Shown: positions 34,345 through 43,679, counted from the first letter of the stretch. The stretch: DNA of 64,000 bases from Paracoccus mutanolyticus (GCF_003285265.1 NZ_CP030239.1:1632501-1696500); one strand, 5' to 3'. The notes: generated by a model not told the origin, from the letters alone. A program made the numbers and translations.

Positions 34345-34795
34345 GGTCCTTCGCGTCCCCGCGCAAGCAGTCGCCCGCCGCAGGCACCGGGCACCGTCTT
34401 GATCTTCCTCGATCTGCGGCCTCCAGAGTACGGAAATCCTTCATCCCCCCAACTTTCGCAACCCCATGATCCCTGCCGTCCGCATCCTGCCATTCCGTGC
34501 CGTGAATGCCTGCCGCGCTGCGACCAGCCTCATGCCAGCCCCGCAATACTGCCGGACGATCCAGCCCAGTGCCGATGAGGTGGCAGCCATGCCATCCCGC
34601 GCCCCCGGCCCGACAGCCAATCCTTCGCGTCCCGAACGACCCGGCCTTCCGGCGGCAGGCGCAAGGCTGACCAGCAAAGGGAAGCAAAGCGGCACCGCCG
34701 CGGGTGGTGCCGGTCCGGGGGATTCCCCGACCGGACGGCACCGGCGAGAACGCCGCCGTTCTGCGATCTGTCCCCGTCATGCCCCCCGGACGAAC
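34345..34795 (-). pseudogene. Decayed inverted copy of ssb
   Basis: Read on the minus strand this follows the ssb gene at 35022-35432 from start to end: GGCGGCGTTCTCGCCGG for its start, GGCCGGGTCGTTCGGGACG for the middle, CAGTATTGCGG for QQYC, GGAATGGCAGGATGCGGACG for KWQDAD, and an acidic end. Frames change many times. It is therefore an inverted, divergent ssb pseudogene about 230 bp before the working copy. Confidence 0.65.
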
Positions 34796-34980
34796 CAATC
34801 CCTCCGCCTGTCCGATCCCCTAACTCCGTGCGGTTTTCACCGGCAACCCCCAAGGCTCCGGACCGTGTTGCCGCGCGAGGCGCGCGGCTGCCCGCCCCAC
34901 TCCGAAGCCTTGCGGGCAAGCTGCCGCCCGAAGGGGGCGTCAGTTGCAGGTGCCTCCCGACGGACTTGGCCGGGTCTCGT

Positions 34981-35000
34981 CGGAGGGAATGGTCCCTCCG
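34981..35000 (+). promoter_or_regulatory. Hairpin in the ssb leader
   Basis: A perfect 8-bp stem CGGAGGGA/TCCCTCCG with a 4-base loop lies 21 bp before the ssb start. It sequesters a GGAGG-like sequence, so it could affect translation; its location does not suit a terminator. Confidence 0.4.
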
Positions 35001-35021
35001 GTGAAGCAACGGAGACACACA

Positions 35022-35432
35022 ATGCAGAACATCGTCATCCTCGCCGGCACCATCCGTCAGGCCCCCGAAACCCGCACCACCCGCACCGGCACCGATGTCA
35101 CCCGCTTCAAGCTGGTCACCTCGCGCCCGCGCTATTCGGAAGGCCGGGTTGTGCGCGACGAGAAGGGCTATCGGGTCGAGGACGCGGAATGGCACCGCGT
35201 CGTCGCCTTCAACGGCCTGGGCCGGACCATCCAGCAATATTGCGACTCCGGCACGAAGGTTCTGGTGCGCGGCCGCATCCACTACACGAAATGGCAGGAT
35301 GCGGACGGCAACGACCGCTACGGCTGCGAGATCGTCGCCGAGACGGTGGATTTCCTGAGCCGGGCGCCGCAGTCCGAGACCGAAGACGAGGACGAAGGCC
35401 GTTTCATCGACGAAGACGACATCCCGACCTGA
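35022..35432 (+). CDS. ssb: Single-stranded DNA-binding protein
   Basis: A 136-aa SSB with an OB fold (MQNIVILAGTIRQAPETRTT, RFKLVTSR, WHRVVAFNGLGRTIQQYC, KVLVRGRIHYTKWQDADGND) and a short acidic tail (EDEDEGRFIDEDDIP). The usual C-terminal DDIPF tip lacks its final phenylalanine and reads DDIPT. Such genes are common ICE/plasmid cargo that help DNA transfer and replication. ACGGAGACAC supplies the ribosome site. Confidence 0.88.
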   Translation: MQNIVILAGTIRQAPETRTTRTGTDVTRFKLVTSRPRYSEGRVVRDEKGYRVEDAEWHRVVAFNGLGRTIQQYCDSGTKVLVRGRIHYTKWQDADGNDRYGCEIVAETVDFLSRAPQSETEDEDEGRFIDEDDIPT

Positions 35433-35537
35433 GCGGGAGGCCCGGAGGCCCGGCGGTTCCAGCCGCCGGGTTTTCCCATGTCCGCACCGGATCGCCCTGA
35501 GACTGCGCGGGCAAGAGAAGGCTTCCCCGGCCGGATC

Positions 35538-35630
35538 GACCGGCCGGAAAGCCTCCGGTGGGGGGCACCCCCCGCGGACCTTCCTTCCCCCAAATCCCAA
35601 TTCTACTCCCGTGAAGAAGAAACAGGGGCT
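35538..35630 (+). repeat. 93-bp direct repeat, copy 1
   Basis: Identical, as far as I can read, to 36216-36308. It contains a GC hairpin (GGTGGGGGGCACCCCCC) and then a purine/pyrimidine-skewed tail. It lies 105 bp after ssb. Confidence 0.85.
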
Positions 35631-35961
35631 GCGGGAAGGACGAGCGGTGCCCGGATTGCGGCTCGGGCGCCAAGCCGCAAAGCGAGGGCTATTCGTCGCG
35701 CCGACGGTGCGGCCTCCTCCCGTCAGAACGAACCGCCCCAGGACATGACCAGCCGAGCACAGCCCCATCGACCCCGGCAGCCCGGCCTAACCGGCTCAAC
35801 AGCCAACGCGGCTGACATGGCTGAGCTGCACGACCGAACTGGCCGCGCGGCGGCTCGCCGAGGCGCCGATTACCTGCATGGCGGCTACGACGAGGCACGG
35901 CGACGTGCTCGCCATCCGAGAACCTGGAGCCGCACGACGCTGGACGCGAGCGATCCGCGCC

Positions 35962-36130
35962 ATGGAGATCGGCGCCGGCCCGGACTATATCGCCCAGGGC
36001 CGCAGCTATTTCACGGTGGAAAGCCATGTCCGCTATCTGGATGAAGTCCGGGCAGGCGAGACCTTGACCATGACGACCCAGGTGCTGGCCGGGCAGGGCA
36101 AGCGGCTGCACCTGCGGGAGGCGGCCCCGC
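35962..36130 (+). pseudogene. Acyl-CoA thioesterase fragment
   Basis: AGPDYIAQGRSYFTVESHVR then YLDEVRAGETLTMTTQVLAG and GKRLHL matches the hot-dog core of 4HBT-type thioesterases. It lies between the two 93-bp repeats. Both ends are missing; 35640-35960 has no supported gene. Confidence 0.5.
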
Positions 36131-36215
36131 CGCCTCCCGCTTCCGCACCGCCAGCCGAAGCGCCGCCGGCTGGATCGACCGGTCGGCGGCGCTGACGAAA
36201 GGGGGGCGTGCCGCC

Positions 36216-36308
36216 GACCGGCCGGAAAGCCTCCGGTGGGGGGCACCCCCCGCGGACCTTCCTTCCCCCAAATCCCAATTCTACTCCCGTGAAGAAGAAA
36301 CAGGGGCT
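36216..36308 (+). repeat. 93-bp direct repeat, copy 2
   Basis: Second copy of the repeat at 35538-35630. The 585 bp between the copies hold the thioesterase fragment, so recombination between the repeats could remove it. Confidence 0.85.
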
Positions 36309-36532
36309 TGGGAAGGAAGGCTTGGGAAAAGACAGCGCCACAGCGCCACCGATGGGTTTTGCATTACCGTCGGCGCATGGTCGCGAACGGCGCGCTTTGC
36401 TTCAGAGCAGAGGGGGGAACGGGTGTCCGCTGGCGAATGGGGTGGCCATCCGTGGGCGTTTCGGCGGCAGTGTTAAGGGGTTAAGAAATCATCTAAAAGA
36501 CTGAAAATAATGGATAAAACATCGCAATCGGC

Positions 36533-36561
36533 TTGCGTTAGCGCCTTGTTTTTGCTAGACT
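36533..36561 (+). promoter_or_regulatory. Possible sigma-70 promoter
   Basis: TTGCGT and TAGACT are separated by 17 bp in an AT-richer stretch (36470-36570), 114 bp before the gene at 36675. Both hexamers match the consensus only partly. Confidence 0.4.
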
Positions 36562-36674
36562 ATTCGTAAGGCGCGGAGGTGGTCGACACCAGCCGGCGCC
36601 ATGCCCCCGCAACGCGGGGTCGGGGTGGTGAAAGGGGTCGAATGGATCGCCCCCGAAGCCCGGAGAGACGCCCG

Positions 36675-36878
36675 ATGCATACCGCGACATTTGAGATCAA
36701 CATCCCCAGCAACCCGCTGGCCCGCTGCATCAACCTCGAGGACATCGAGATGGGCATGGACGCGGACACCGGGGTCAAGGCCCGCGCCAGCCGCGACAGC
36801 GTGACCCTGACGGTCATTGTCCACGCAACCGATGCCGCCGACGCCGCCAAATGGCTGCGGAAGGCGGGCATGATCTGA
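36675..36878 (+). CDS. Small protein of unknown function
   Basis: A 67-aa protein beginning MHTATFEINIPSNPLARCIN and ending DAAKWLRKAGMI. CGGAGAGACG precedes the start. Looks like a compact alpha/beta protein. It heads a run of small plus-strand genes (36675-37377), probably one transcript from the promoter at 36533. Confidence 0.55.
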   Translation: MHTATFEINIPSNPLARCINLEDIEMGMDADTGVKARASRDSVTLTVIVHATDAADAAKWLRKAGMI

Positions 36879-37028
36879 CCACCGCCAGCGGAAGCGCCGG
36901 GAACGGCGCGCGCATAAGCCGAGGAGAACCGGCATGACCACCGCCAAGGATCATCCCCTTCGCCGCCGCCCGCGCTGCCGCAACGGATTTGGTCGGGATG
37001 ACCGGCCGACGTATGCTCGCGCACGAAC

Positions 37029-37142
37029 ATGCCGGGCAGGATCGACGCGGTTCTGTTCGCGCAACGGAAGGCGATCATCACGGTCGAGGTCGAGATCGAG
37101 CATCTGCCGACCCCGGCCCAGCTGGCCACGAGCATCGGCTGA
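37029..37142 (+). CDS. Very small protein (37 aa), uncertain
   Basis: The frame MPGRIDAVLFAQRKAIITVE then VEIEHLPTPAQLATSIG is beta-rich and reads like a protein, between two small genes with the same direction. There is no strong ribosome site. It may be the end of a longer frameshifted gene that starts at 36934 (MTTAKDHPLRRRP). Confidence 0.35.
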   Translation: MPGRIDAVLFAQRKAIITVEVEIEHLPTPAQLATSIG

Positions 37143-37176
37143 GCGGTTCAGCCCAACCCCAGAACGGAGGACGCCG

Positions 37177-37377
37177 ATGACCTGTGAAACCGAAACCACC
37201 GCCCTTGCGGCGAAGATCCACGCGGAATGCGAATTCGGCTTCGACCGCAACGACATCCACGAAGCCCTCGAACTGCTCGGTCAGATGGTCGAATACGGCG
37301 CCACCACCCCGGCGGAGATCGAGGCGTTCCTCCGCCAGCGCCGGGAGCGATACGAGGCCGACCTCGCCAGCAGCTGA
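37177..37377 (+). CDS. Small acidic protein of unknown function
   Basis: A 66-aa protein, MTCETETTALAAKIHAECEF to YEADLASS, with acidic helices (EALELLGQMVEYGATTPAEI). ACGGAGGACG precedes the start. A further 17-codon frame at 37487-37540 (MNHPSTVTELMAEAANA) may be a remnant. Confidence 0.55.
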   Translation: MTCETETTALAAKIHAECEFGFDRNDIHEALELLGQMVEYGATTPAEIEAFLRQRRERYEADLASS

Positions 37378-37704
37378 TGTCGCCAGCGAAGGTCGGTTCA
37401 GCGCCGCTGGCGCTGGCCGCCCCGCAACAAGGTCAGGTATTCGCCGCCGACCAGGGCCCGCGCCTCGACCAGACCGGAGAGACATCATGAACCACCCGAG
37501 CACCGTGACCGAACTGATGGCCGAAGCCGCCAACGCCTAGATCGGGACGCCCGTGCACCGTGTTCGAGGAACTGGAACATTCGCAGGCGATGCAGACCGT
37601 GCAGCCATTGGCCTTGAGCTTGGCCAGATGCCCCTGCACGGCGGCGATCTCCTCCTCGACCGAGCGGATCAGCACGCCTGAAGCTGCGGCGGCAATCGGT
37701 TCAG

Positions 37705-38508
37705 AGCCGCCGGCGCGGCTTGCCCCACAACAGCGTGAGATACTCGCCGCCGATCATGGCCCGCGCCTCGGCGAGGATGCGGGCAATGCCGGCGCTCGGA
37801 GGCCGATTTCCATTCCGCGGCGCTGAGCCCGCTAAAATCCGTCCGGAACAGCACGCCGGCGATGTCCCGGCGGGAGGCGCCGGATTCGGCCCCATCCCAG
37901 GCACGCAGCATCAGGGTGGCGCGGTGCCGCTCGGATGCCGAAAGCGCCTGCAGGGACGGGATCGGGCTTGACCGGCCTGCCGGTCAGCAGGCGATGAAAT
38001 CGCCGGAGCTGTTCAGCCGGAGCATCAGATCCTCGTCGAGCGGCACGACGATCGCCAGCCGGATCCGGGCCATGCCGTGCGGAAACCAGAGCCGGTGATC
38101 GCCGCCCGCATCGGCGACAATGCCGTGCAGCCCGTCGTTTGTCCGCAAGACCGGCGCCAGCGGCAGATCGGCTGGATTAAGCAGCGGTGGCCGGTCATAA
38201 CCTTCAGGTGCGGCGGTGAGGATCAGGGTGGAGGGAAGCGCATCAGGGTGCCAGAGCGGCCGGGCTTCCGATACCGGAAGGGCCGGATCGACCGGGAAAC
38301 ATCAGCCCCCAGCGGCGGGCCATCCGGGCGATCTCCTCTCTCGTGCTGTCGGCAACGGGCGCCCCACGCCCTATATGCTTGCGGATCCTGGAATATTCCG
38401 CGCCATAGCGGCGGTTGCGGCGCAGGAACTGGAAGGTCATCCGGGCACGGTCGAGCGTCCGGAACCGGTCGTCATAGCCCGGTGACCTCCAATCGGTGGA
38501 AGGCGGCA
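37705..38508 (-). pseudogene. DUF6499/DUF2285 regulator, frameshifted
   Basis: From 38508 the minus strand reads MPPSTDWRSPGYDDRFRTLD then MTFQFLRRNRRYGAEYSRIR (DUF6499 start). After a frame change it reads GYDRPPLLNPADLPLAPVLR and IRLAIVVPLDEDLMLRLNSS, and after more changes RATLMLRAWDGAESGASRRD then IAGVLFRTDFSGLS and MIGGEYLTLLWGKPRRRL, the DUF2285 DNA-binding end. This gene type heads the regulatory part of alphaproteobacterial ICEs. At least four frame changes. Confidence 0.65.
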
Positions 38509-38653
38509 TGGCTCTGCTCCCCATCGGAATAAAGGCGGGTCGGAACCCGTGATTATGCAGACATGCGGATTCACGCATAGATTGTGCTCGGGAATGGCGG
38601 ATATGCCGACGCCACCCCAAAGACGCGGACAGATACCGCTGCCGTTCCCTGCC

Positions 38654-38917
38654 CTAGCGCATGTGCGGTTTCAGCAACTGACGGTAGCCTGCCTCGGTCA
38701 TCCAGCGCGCCCGGGCCAGATGGCTGCTATGGATGCGCTTCGCCCGGTCGGGATCGGCGGCGACGTCGAGGCCGAAGACGATCCGGGCCACCTCGCGCCA
38801 GTCGGCCCCTTCCTCCTCTGCGTCAAGCAGTCGCAGATAGGTGGTCAGATGGGCCTCGTCATAGCCGGTCAGCCGCTCGGATTGCGGCGGGGTTTCCTCG
38901 AAGGCGTCGGCAGCCAT
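38654..38917 (-). CDS. DUF2285-type small regulator
   Basis: An 87-aa protein, MAADAFEETPPQSERLTGYD to RQLLKPHMR. The segment YDEAHLTTYLRLLDAEEEGA then DWREVARIVFGLD and HLARARWMTEAGYR is the short DUF2285 form found next to HTH genes on ICEs. GAGGAGAGC precedes the start. Thought to act in control of transfer; no direct evidence here. Confidence 0.75.
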   Translation of the reverse strand: MAADAFEETPPQSERLTGYDEAHLTTYLRLLDAEEEGADWREVARIVFGLDVAADPDRAKRIHSSHLARARWMTEAGYRQLLKPHMR

Positions 38918-39102
38918 TGGGCTCTCCTCTATCGGATCCGTGCCCAGGATGAAGAACGCGGCGATCCCTTTCTAGGGGAACGATCCGTGCCGCGTATCGG
39001 GATTTTTCGAATACGCACATTCCGGAACGAACATGACGGCGGTTTGACGGTCGGCGCAAACCTGCGAATCCTCGGAAAAACGGGCGAACAGCTGCCGAAA
39101 GC

Positions 39103-39318
39103 TCACGTCCGGTCGCGGCGGAGCAGTTCCACCGGATCGACCTCCAGCACCGCGGCGAGCTTTTCCAGCATGTCGACCGTCGCCGCGTTCTCCTCGCGCT
39201 CCAGCATGCCGACATAGTTCCGGTTGATGTCCGCACGGTCGGCAAGCTCCTCCTGCGACAGGGATTTCTCCTGTCTCAGCCGGCGCAGATTCCTGGCAAC
39301 TCGCTCCCGCAGTCTCAT
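39103..39318 (-). CDS. XRE-family HTH transcriptional regulator
   Basis: A 71-aa protein made almost wholly of a Cro/C1-type HTH: NLRRLRQEKSLSQEELADRA then DINRNYVGMLEREENAATVD and LEKLAAVLEVDPVELL. The frame can begin 12 codons earlier at a GTG, just after a TATACT -10-like hexamer. It is divergent from the MerR-type HTH/repA genes, so control of that promoter region is likely. Confidence 0.8.
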   Translation of the reverse strand: MRLRERVARNLRRLRQEKSLSQEELADRADINRNYVGMLEREENAATVDMLEKLAAVLEVDPVELLRRDRT

Positions 39319-39529
39319 GCCGGAGGAGTCGCCGGGCACCCGATCCGGCGCCACCTAGTATAATGGGGATTCGTGAGAGGGGAAAGCTTTTCGTTGACCG
39401 GGTTCCGGCCGCCAGCGAAGGGGGTGGCGAAAATCGGGCCGTCACTCTGTCACTCCGGCCCGGTGCTGCTTTTGCGCCATCGTCGTCGCAATCCCGGCTC
39501 TCCGGTGGGTCTTGCGACGGAGTCTGACG

Positions 39530-39792
39530 ATGCAGAACGAACCCGATCCCGACTGGCCGCGCTTCGTGCGCACCGAGGAAGCCGCCCGGCTTCTGGACCT
39601 CTCGCCCCGCACGCTGGAAAAGCATCGCTGCGGCGGGACCGGTCCGGTTTACCGCAAGCTCGGCGGCCGTGTCGTCTACACCATCGCCGACCTGCGCGCC
39701 TGGATCGAAGGCTCGGCGCGGCAATCTACATCGGAGATGGCAAGTCGCCCGCCGCCCGACCGATCGGTGCCGGACGGGGAATGGCGCGATGA
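39530..39792 (+). pseudogene. MerR/AlpA-type HTH gene, one frameshift near the end
   Basis: MQNEPDPDWPRFVRTEEAAR then LLDLSPRTLEKHRCGGTGPV and YRKLGGRVVYTIADLRAWIE is a typical HTH_17 (excisionase-like) protein. The natural stop, TGA at 39790-39792, overlaps the repA start as ATGA but lies in a different frame, so one base has been lost or gained between about 39710 and 39790. Confidence 0.7.
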
Positions 39793-40658
39793 CCTCTTCG
39801 CTGTCCCTGCGCCGCATCTGCGACGGCCGGCAGATGGAACTGTTCCGGCCGGTCGCCCGCGATATCGCCGCGCGCGATTCCCGCGACCTGATGTCCTGGC
39901 CGTTCTTCTCGCTGGCCAAGTCCCGCCGCGTTGTGCCGATCGATTTCCACATGGGCTCGGTGTCGATCCGCGTCGAGGCGACGCCGGAACACGGCATGGC
40001 GACGATCTGGGATGCCGACATCCTGATCTGGGCCGCCAGCCAGATCGTCGAGGCCCGCAACCACGGCTTGCGGACCTCCCGGCTGATGGCGGCGACGCCC
40101 TACGAGATCCTGACCTTCATCCAGCGTGACGATTCCGCCCGCAGCTACCTGCGGCTGAAGGCGGCGCTCGACCGGTTGCAGTCGACGACGGTCGCCACCT
40201 CGATCCGCCAGCCGGCGGAGCGGCGGCGGCACCGCTTTTCTTGGATCAACGAATGGAAGGAACTGCTCGACGACCGGCGCCGGCCGCTCGGGATCGAACT
40301 GATCCTGCCGGATTGGTTCTATGCCGGGGTGATGGACGACGCGCTGGTCCTGACCATCAACCGGGCCTATTTCGACCTGAAGGGCGGGCTGGAGCGCTGG
40401 CTCTACCGGCTGGTGCGCCGCCACGGCGGCCGGCAGCCCGGAGGCTGGAGTTTCGACCTTCGGCATCTGCACCTGAAATCCGGCAGCCTCTCGCCCTTCA
40501 AGCGCTTCGCCTTCGAGATCCGGGCCATCGTCCAAAGACAGCCGCTGCCCGGTTATCGCCTATCTCTCGGTATCGGTTCCGACGGGCTGCCGCGGCTGTG
40601 TTTCCAACCCGCCCCCGCCAATCCCTTTACCGCCGCGCCTCGCGCTGCGCGTCGGTGA
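39789..40658 (+). CDS. repA: Replication initiator protein RepA (ICE type)
   Basis: A 289-aa protein of the alphaproteobacterial replication-initiator (RPA) family: MTSSLSLRRICDGRQMELFR, RVVPIDFHMGSVSIRVEATP, ADILIWAASQIVEARNHGLR, TPYEILTFIQRD, YLRLKAALDRLQSTTVATSI and IELILPDWFYAGVMDDALVL appear in family order. The start overlaps the previous gene. The stop codon is supplied by an IS3-type end at 40656, so the extreme C-terminus may be truncated. In related elements parA follows; here it is missing. Confidence 0.85.
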   Translation: MTSSLSLRRICDGRQMELFRPVARDIAARDSRDLMSWPFFSLAKSRRVVPIDFHMGSVSIRVEATPEHGMATIWDADILIWAASQIVEARNHGLRTSRLMAATPYEILTFIQRDDSARSYLRLKAALDRLQSTTVATSIRQPAERRRHRFSWINEWKELLDDRRRPLGIELILPDWFYAGVMDDALVLTINRAYFDLKGGLERWLYRLVRRHGGRQPGGWSFDLRHLHLKSGSLSPFKRFAFEIRAIVQRQPLPGYRLSLGIGSDGLPRLCFQPAPANPFTAAPRAARR

Positions 40659-40790
40659 ACCGCCCCGGGTTTACCGGAGAGTTTGTGGTTCACTGATTAG
40701 GCTGCTTTTTCGGCAGCATTCAAGGTTTCGTGGAAAGCCTCCTCAGCTTCGTTCGGCGTGATGTAACCGATGAATGCGAACAGGAATTCA
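40656..40790 (-). mobile_element. IS3-family remnant (right end and orfB tail)
   Basis: TGAACCGCCCCGGGTTTACC at 40656 is an IS3-family terminus. The minus strand then encodes FIGYITPNEAEEAFHETLNA and AEKAA-stop, the C-terminus of an IS3 orfB transposase. The rest of the element is gone. 40791-40909 shows no gene. Confidence 0.65.
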
Positions 40791-40909
40791 GCCCCTCCTA
40801 ACTTACCTAACTTAAGGAATCCTAACCTTGTAGGCGCGTGGCAGGCGGTGGAAAATACCGATTTGTCCCTTAATTCGTGGACTGGCAGTGCCATGAATGG
40901 GGGTGACGA

Positions 40910-41405
40910 ATGAGTGTTCGTCACCCTGAGAAGCCGAGGCCAGATCCTGCTCCGCTTACCCTTGTCGACCTGATCTGGCGGGAGAAGCGGGTCGAGCAGT
41001 GGCTGCGTTTCGGACGCTTCTGCCATGAGCACCGGATCGACCGTCAGCGCCGGACCGTCGGCTTCGCACCGGGCAGCGCCTTCGCCGTCGTGCGCTGGGC
41101 GGGCAACGATTACGGCACCGTGGTCTCCCGCCTCGACATCCTGCGCGCCGTCGGGGCGGGCGAGCCGTTCCAGACGCTGCCCTCCATCCGTCCGGGCGCC
41201 GAGATCCTGCTGCGGGTCAGCGGCTGGCCGAAGGTCGAGCGGGTGCTGCAAGCGGTCGACGCCGTCGAGGCGCTGGGCATCGACGCCACATGGTCTCGCC
41301 GGAGCATTGGCGGCATGTCCACAACCGTATGGCTGCGGGGGAGCCGTTCCGGACCTACACCAAGGCGCAGCACGCCGCCTGGCTGAAGCGCCGGAAGGTC
41401 GGGGC
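40910..41405 (+). pseudogene. DUF2840 protein gene, one frameshift
   Basis: MSVRHPEKPRPDPAPLTLVD then LIWREKRVEQWLRFG, IDRQRRTVGFAPGSAFAVVR and WAGNDYGTVVSRLDILRAVG are DUF2840, a conserved ICE protein of unknown role. At about 41290 the frame changes by one base, and the true end continues as SPEHWRHVHNRMAAGEPFRT then YTKAQHAAWLKRRKVGA. About 165 residues in all. Confidence 0.75.
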
Positions 41406-41424
41406 ATGCGCCGCCGCGCCATGG

Positions 41425-42750
41425 ATGCGGGTACTCGACCTCTTCAGCGGTGCTGCCGGCGGTTGGACCCTAGGCCTGCACCGGGCGGGGCTCAATACCA
41501 TCGCCGCCTGCGAGATAATCGCATGGCGGCGCATCCTCTATTCGGAGAACTTCCCGCATGTCAGACTCTATGACGACATCCGCACCCTCACGGCAGCTCG
41601 ACTTGTTTCCGACCTCGGATGTCTGCCCGAGATCGTCGTCGGCTCGCCGCCCTGCCAGGACATCAGCAGCGCCAACACGAAGGGCAAGGGGATCAAGGGC
41701 GAACGCTCGGGCCTCTACCTCGAAGCCGTCCGGCTGGTCGGAGAGTGCCGCCCTCGCTGGTTCGCTTTTGAGAACAGCAGCAATCTCCGAACTCGCGGCG
41801 CCGACCGGCTGCTCGATGAGTTGGACGCGCTCGGTTACGCCTGCTGGCCGTGCGTGGTGGGTGCTGCGGATATCGGCGCCAACCATGTCCGCAAACGGTC
41901 CTGGCTCATCGGCTGCGATCCCCAGAAGCTTGCCGACACCCGTGTCGCAATCCCAGCAGGGTGGCATGCGGCTGGAAGGCGGATCGGGGGCGCGGAGGGC
42001 GATGAAGGAGTCGGGCCTCTCCGACCTGTTCCGCAACCGTCCGCTGCCGACGCCGATGGCCTCGGACGGGATGAAGGACGGCGCCGGCGGCGGCGCGGGC
42101 TCGACATATCCGCTGCGGATGATCCTCGCCACACCGCGCAAGACGGATGCGGATCGCGGCGGCCGGGGCGATGTGCTGAGCCAGTTGCAGGGCCACAACA
42201 GCCGGCATGCGGGGTGACTGCGGCATTCCAGGAGCGCCCGAGATCCTGCCGACGCCGACGAAGCGGGACAGCCGCATGGACGACTGGAGCCCGGCCTACG
42301 ACCGCCGGAAATCCCCGACTATGGACGCGGTGACGGACGGGGCAATGACGGACCGGGCGCCGGACAAATGGGCCGGGGCGCGGGCGCTGGCGGCGATGCT
42401 CAGGAGCCATGGCCTGACTGGAACGGCGGCATTGCCCATCACATACGGGTGGATGATGGGATTTCCGCCTGGCTGGCCGCACGCGCATTGCGCTCGGCAG
42501 CCGCAAGGGGACGTCTGCGGCCAGCCTGATCGTCGAAGCCTTCGGCGATGCGGTGGTGCCACAGATCCCGGAGGCCATCGGCCGCGCCATCCTGCGCAGC
42601 GAGGCTGCGCTGAATGCGGTGCTCGGGGACGCATCCCCGAATGACGCGGTCACCGCAGTCGAGGCATCCATCTGCGCAGACGGCGGTAGTGCCGGTGCGG
42701 ATGGTCATGCACCCGCCGACGGTCCTGCGGATCGCGGAGGCGCGTCATGA
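41425..42750 (+). pseudogene. DNA (cytosine-5) methyltransferase, several frameshifts
   Basis: The start at 41425 gives MRVLDLFSGAAGGWTLGL (SAM motif I); then EIVVGSPPCQDISSAN with the catalytic Pro-Cys (motif IV), FAFENSSNLRTRG (motif VI) and ANHVRKRSWLIG (motif VIII). Later frames give DLFRNRPLPTPMASDGMKDG, ILPTPTKRDSRMDDWSPAYD, and AVVPQIPEAIGRAILRSE (motif X). At least three frame changes occur near 41940, 42215 and 42490. The final stop at 42748-42750 overlaps the next start as ATGA, so the last frame is real. It is cargo between DUF2840 and traF. Confidence 0.75.
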
Positions 42751-43309
42751 TCCGCAGAACCCGCACCGCATACCTCGCCGCAACCGGCCTTGCCGTGCTG
42801 GTGATCGCGGCATTTCTGTCACCGAGATCGCGCCCCGGCTGATCTGGAACGCGTCCGCCAGTGTGCCCATCGGCCTTTATGGCCTTGCGGCCGACGACAC
42901 CGCCATCGGCGATCTGGTCGCTGTCACGCCGCCCGGACCGCTCGCCCAGTTCGTCACGGCGCGCGGCTATGTCGGCCCCGGCGTGCCGCTGCTGAAGCGC
43001 GCCGCCGCCCTTCCCGGCACGCGGGTCTGCCGCAGCGGTGACACGATCACAGTCGACGGCAAGGCTATCGGCAAGGCGCGCGGATGCGACAGCCTCGGCC
43101 GACCCTTGCCCATCTGGCAGGGCTGCCGGGTGATCGGTGGCGACGAGATCTTCCTGTTGAATCCGGGCGTCCGCGACAGTCTCGACGGCCGTTATTTCGG
43201 CCCGCTCCCCGCCGCTTCCGTCATCGGCCGCGCGATCCCGCTCTGGCTGCTCGGCGAAGGTGATCGTCATCACGACCAGCCCCCGCTGCTTGCCTCTCCA
43301 CCTAGCTGA
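42747..43309 (+). pseudogene. traF: TraF-type S26 signal peptidase, one frameshift
   Basis: MIRRTRTAYLAATGLAVLVI is the N-terminal membrane helix. After a one-base frame change near 42818 the strand continues LIWNASASVPIGLYGL (catalytic serine region), GPGVPLLKRAAALPG (catalytic lysine region) and SLDGRYFGPLPAASVIGRAI. This is the protease that matures conjugative pilin (TrbC). Family length about 180 aa. Confidence 0.75.
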
Positions 43310-43340
43310 TTTCACCACCAACCGAAACCGAAGGGACCAA

Positions 43341-43679
43341 ATGATGCCACAGATCGGCGAATTCACCCGCACGCAATCCGGCTACGAGGGCCGCATCCGC
43401 ACCGTCACGCTCGACCTCGCACTGGTCTTCGTGCCGACCCACAATGCCGATGTCGAAAAGGCGCCGGATTACCGGATTCATTTCGTCAGCGAGGACGGTC
43501 CGGAGATCGGCGCCGGCTGGACGCATAGCGGCGAGAAGGCCGGGACATACATCTCGGTCGCCTTGGACGATCCCGTCTTCGTGCAGCCGATCCGCGCCAG
43601 GTTGTTCCAGTCGGACGAGCAGGGCCGGATGTGGAGCCTGCACTGGTCGCGCCCGAGAAAGCGCGACGAGCGGGATTGA
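43341..43679 (+). CDS. DUF736 family protein
   Basis: A 112-aa protein, MMPQIGEFTRTQSGYEGRIR then LDLALVFVPTHNADVEKAPD and YISVALDDPVFVQPIRARLF, which is the whole DUF736 family. It is a standard gene of alphaproteobacterial conjugation modules between the peptidase and transglycosylase genes; its role is unknown. CGAAGGGACC precedes the ATG pair at 43341/43344. Confidence 0.88.
   Translation: MMPQIGEFTRTQSGYEGRIRTVTLDLALVFVPTHNADVEKAPDYRIHFVSEDGPEIGAGWTHSGEKAGTYISVALDDPVFVQPIRARLFQSDEQGRMWSLHWSRPRKRDERD

Noticed and set aside
36602..36612. A third possible attachment-core copy (GCCCCCGCAAC)
   Set aside because: Only 11 bases match and the flanks differ; this is expected by chance in GC-rich DNA. 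No third full core was found in the window.
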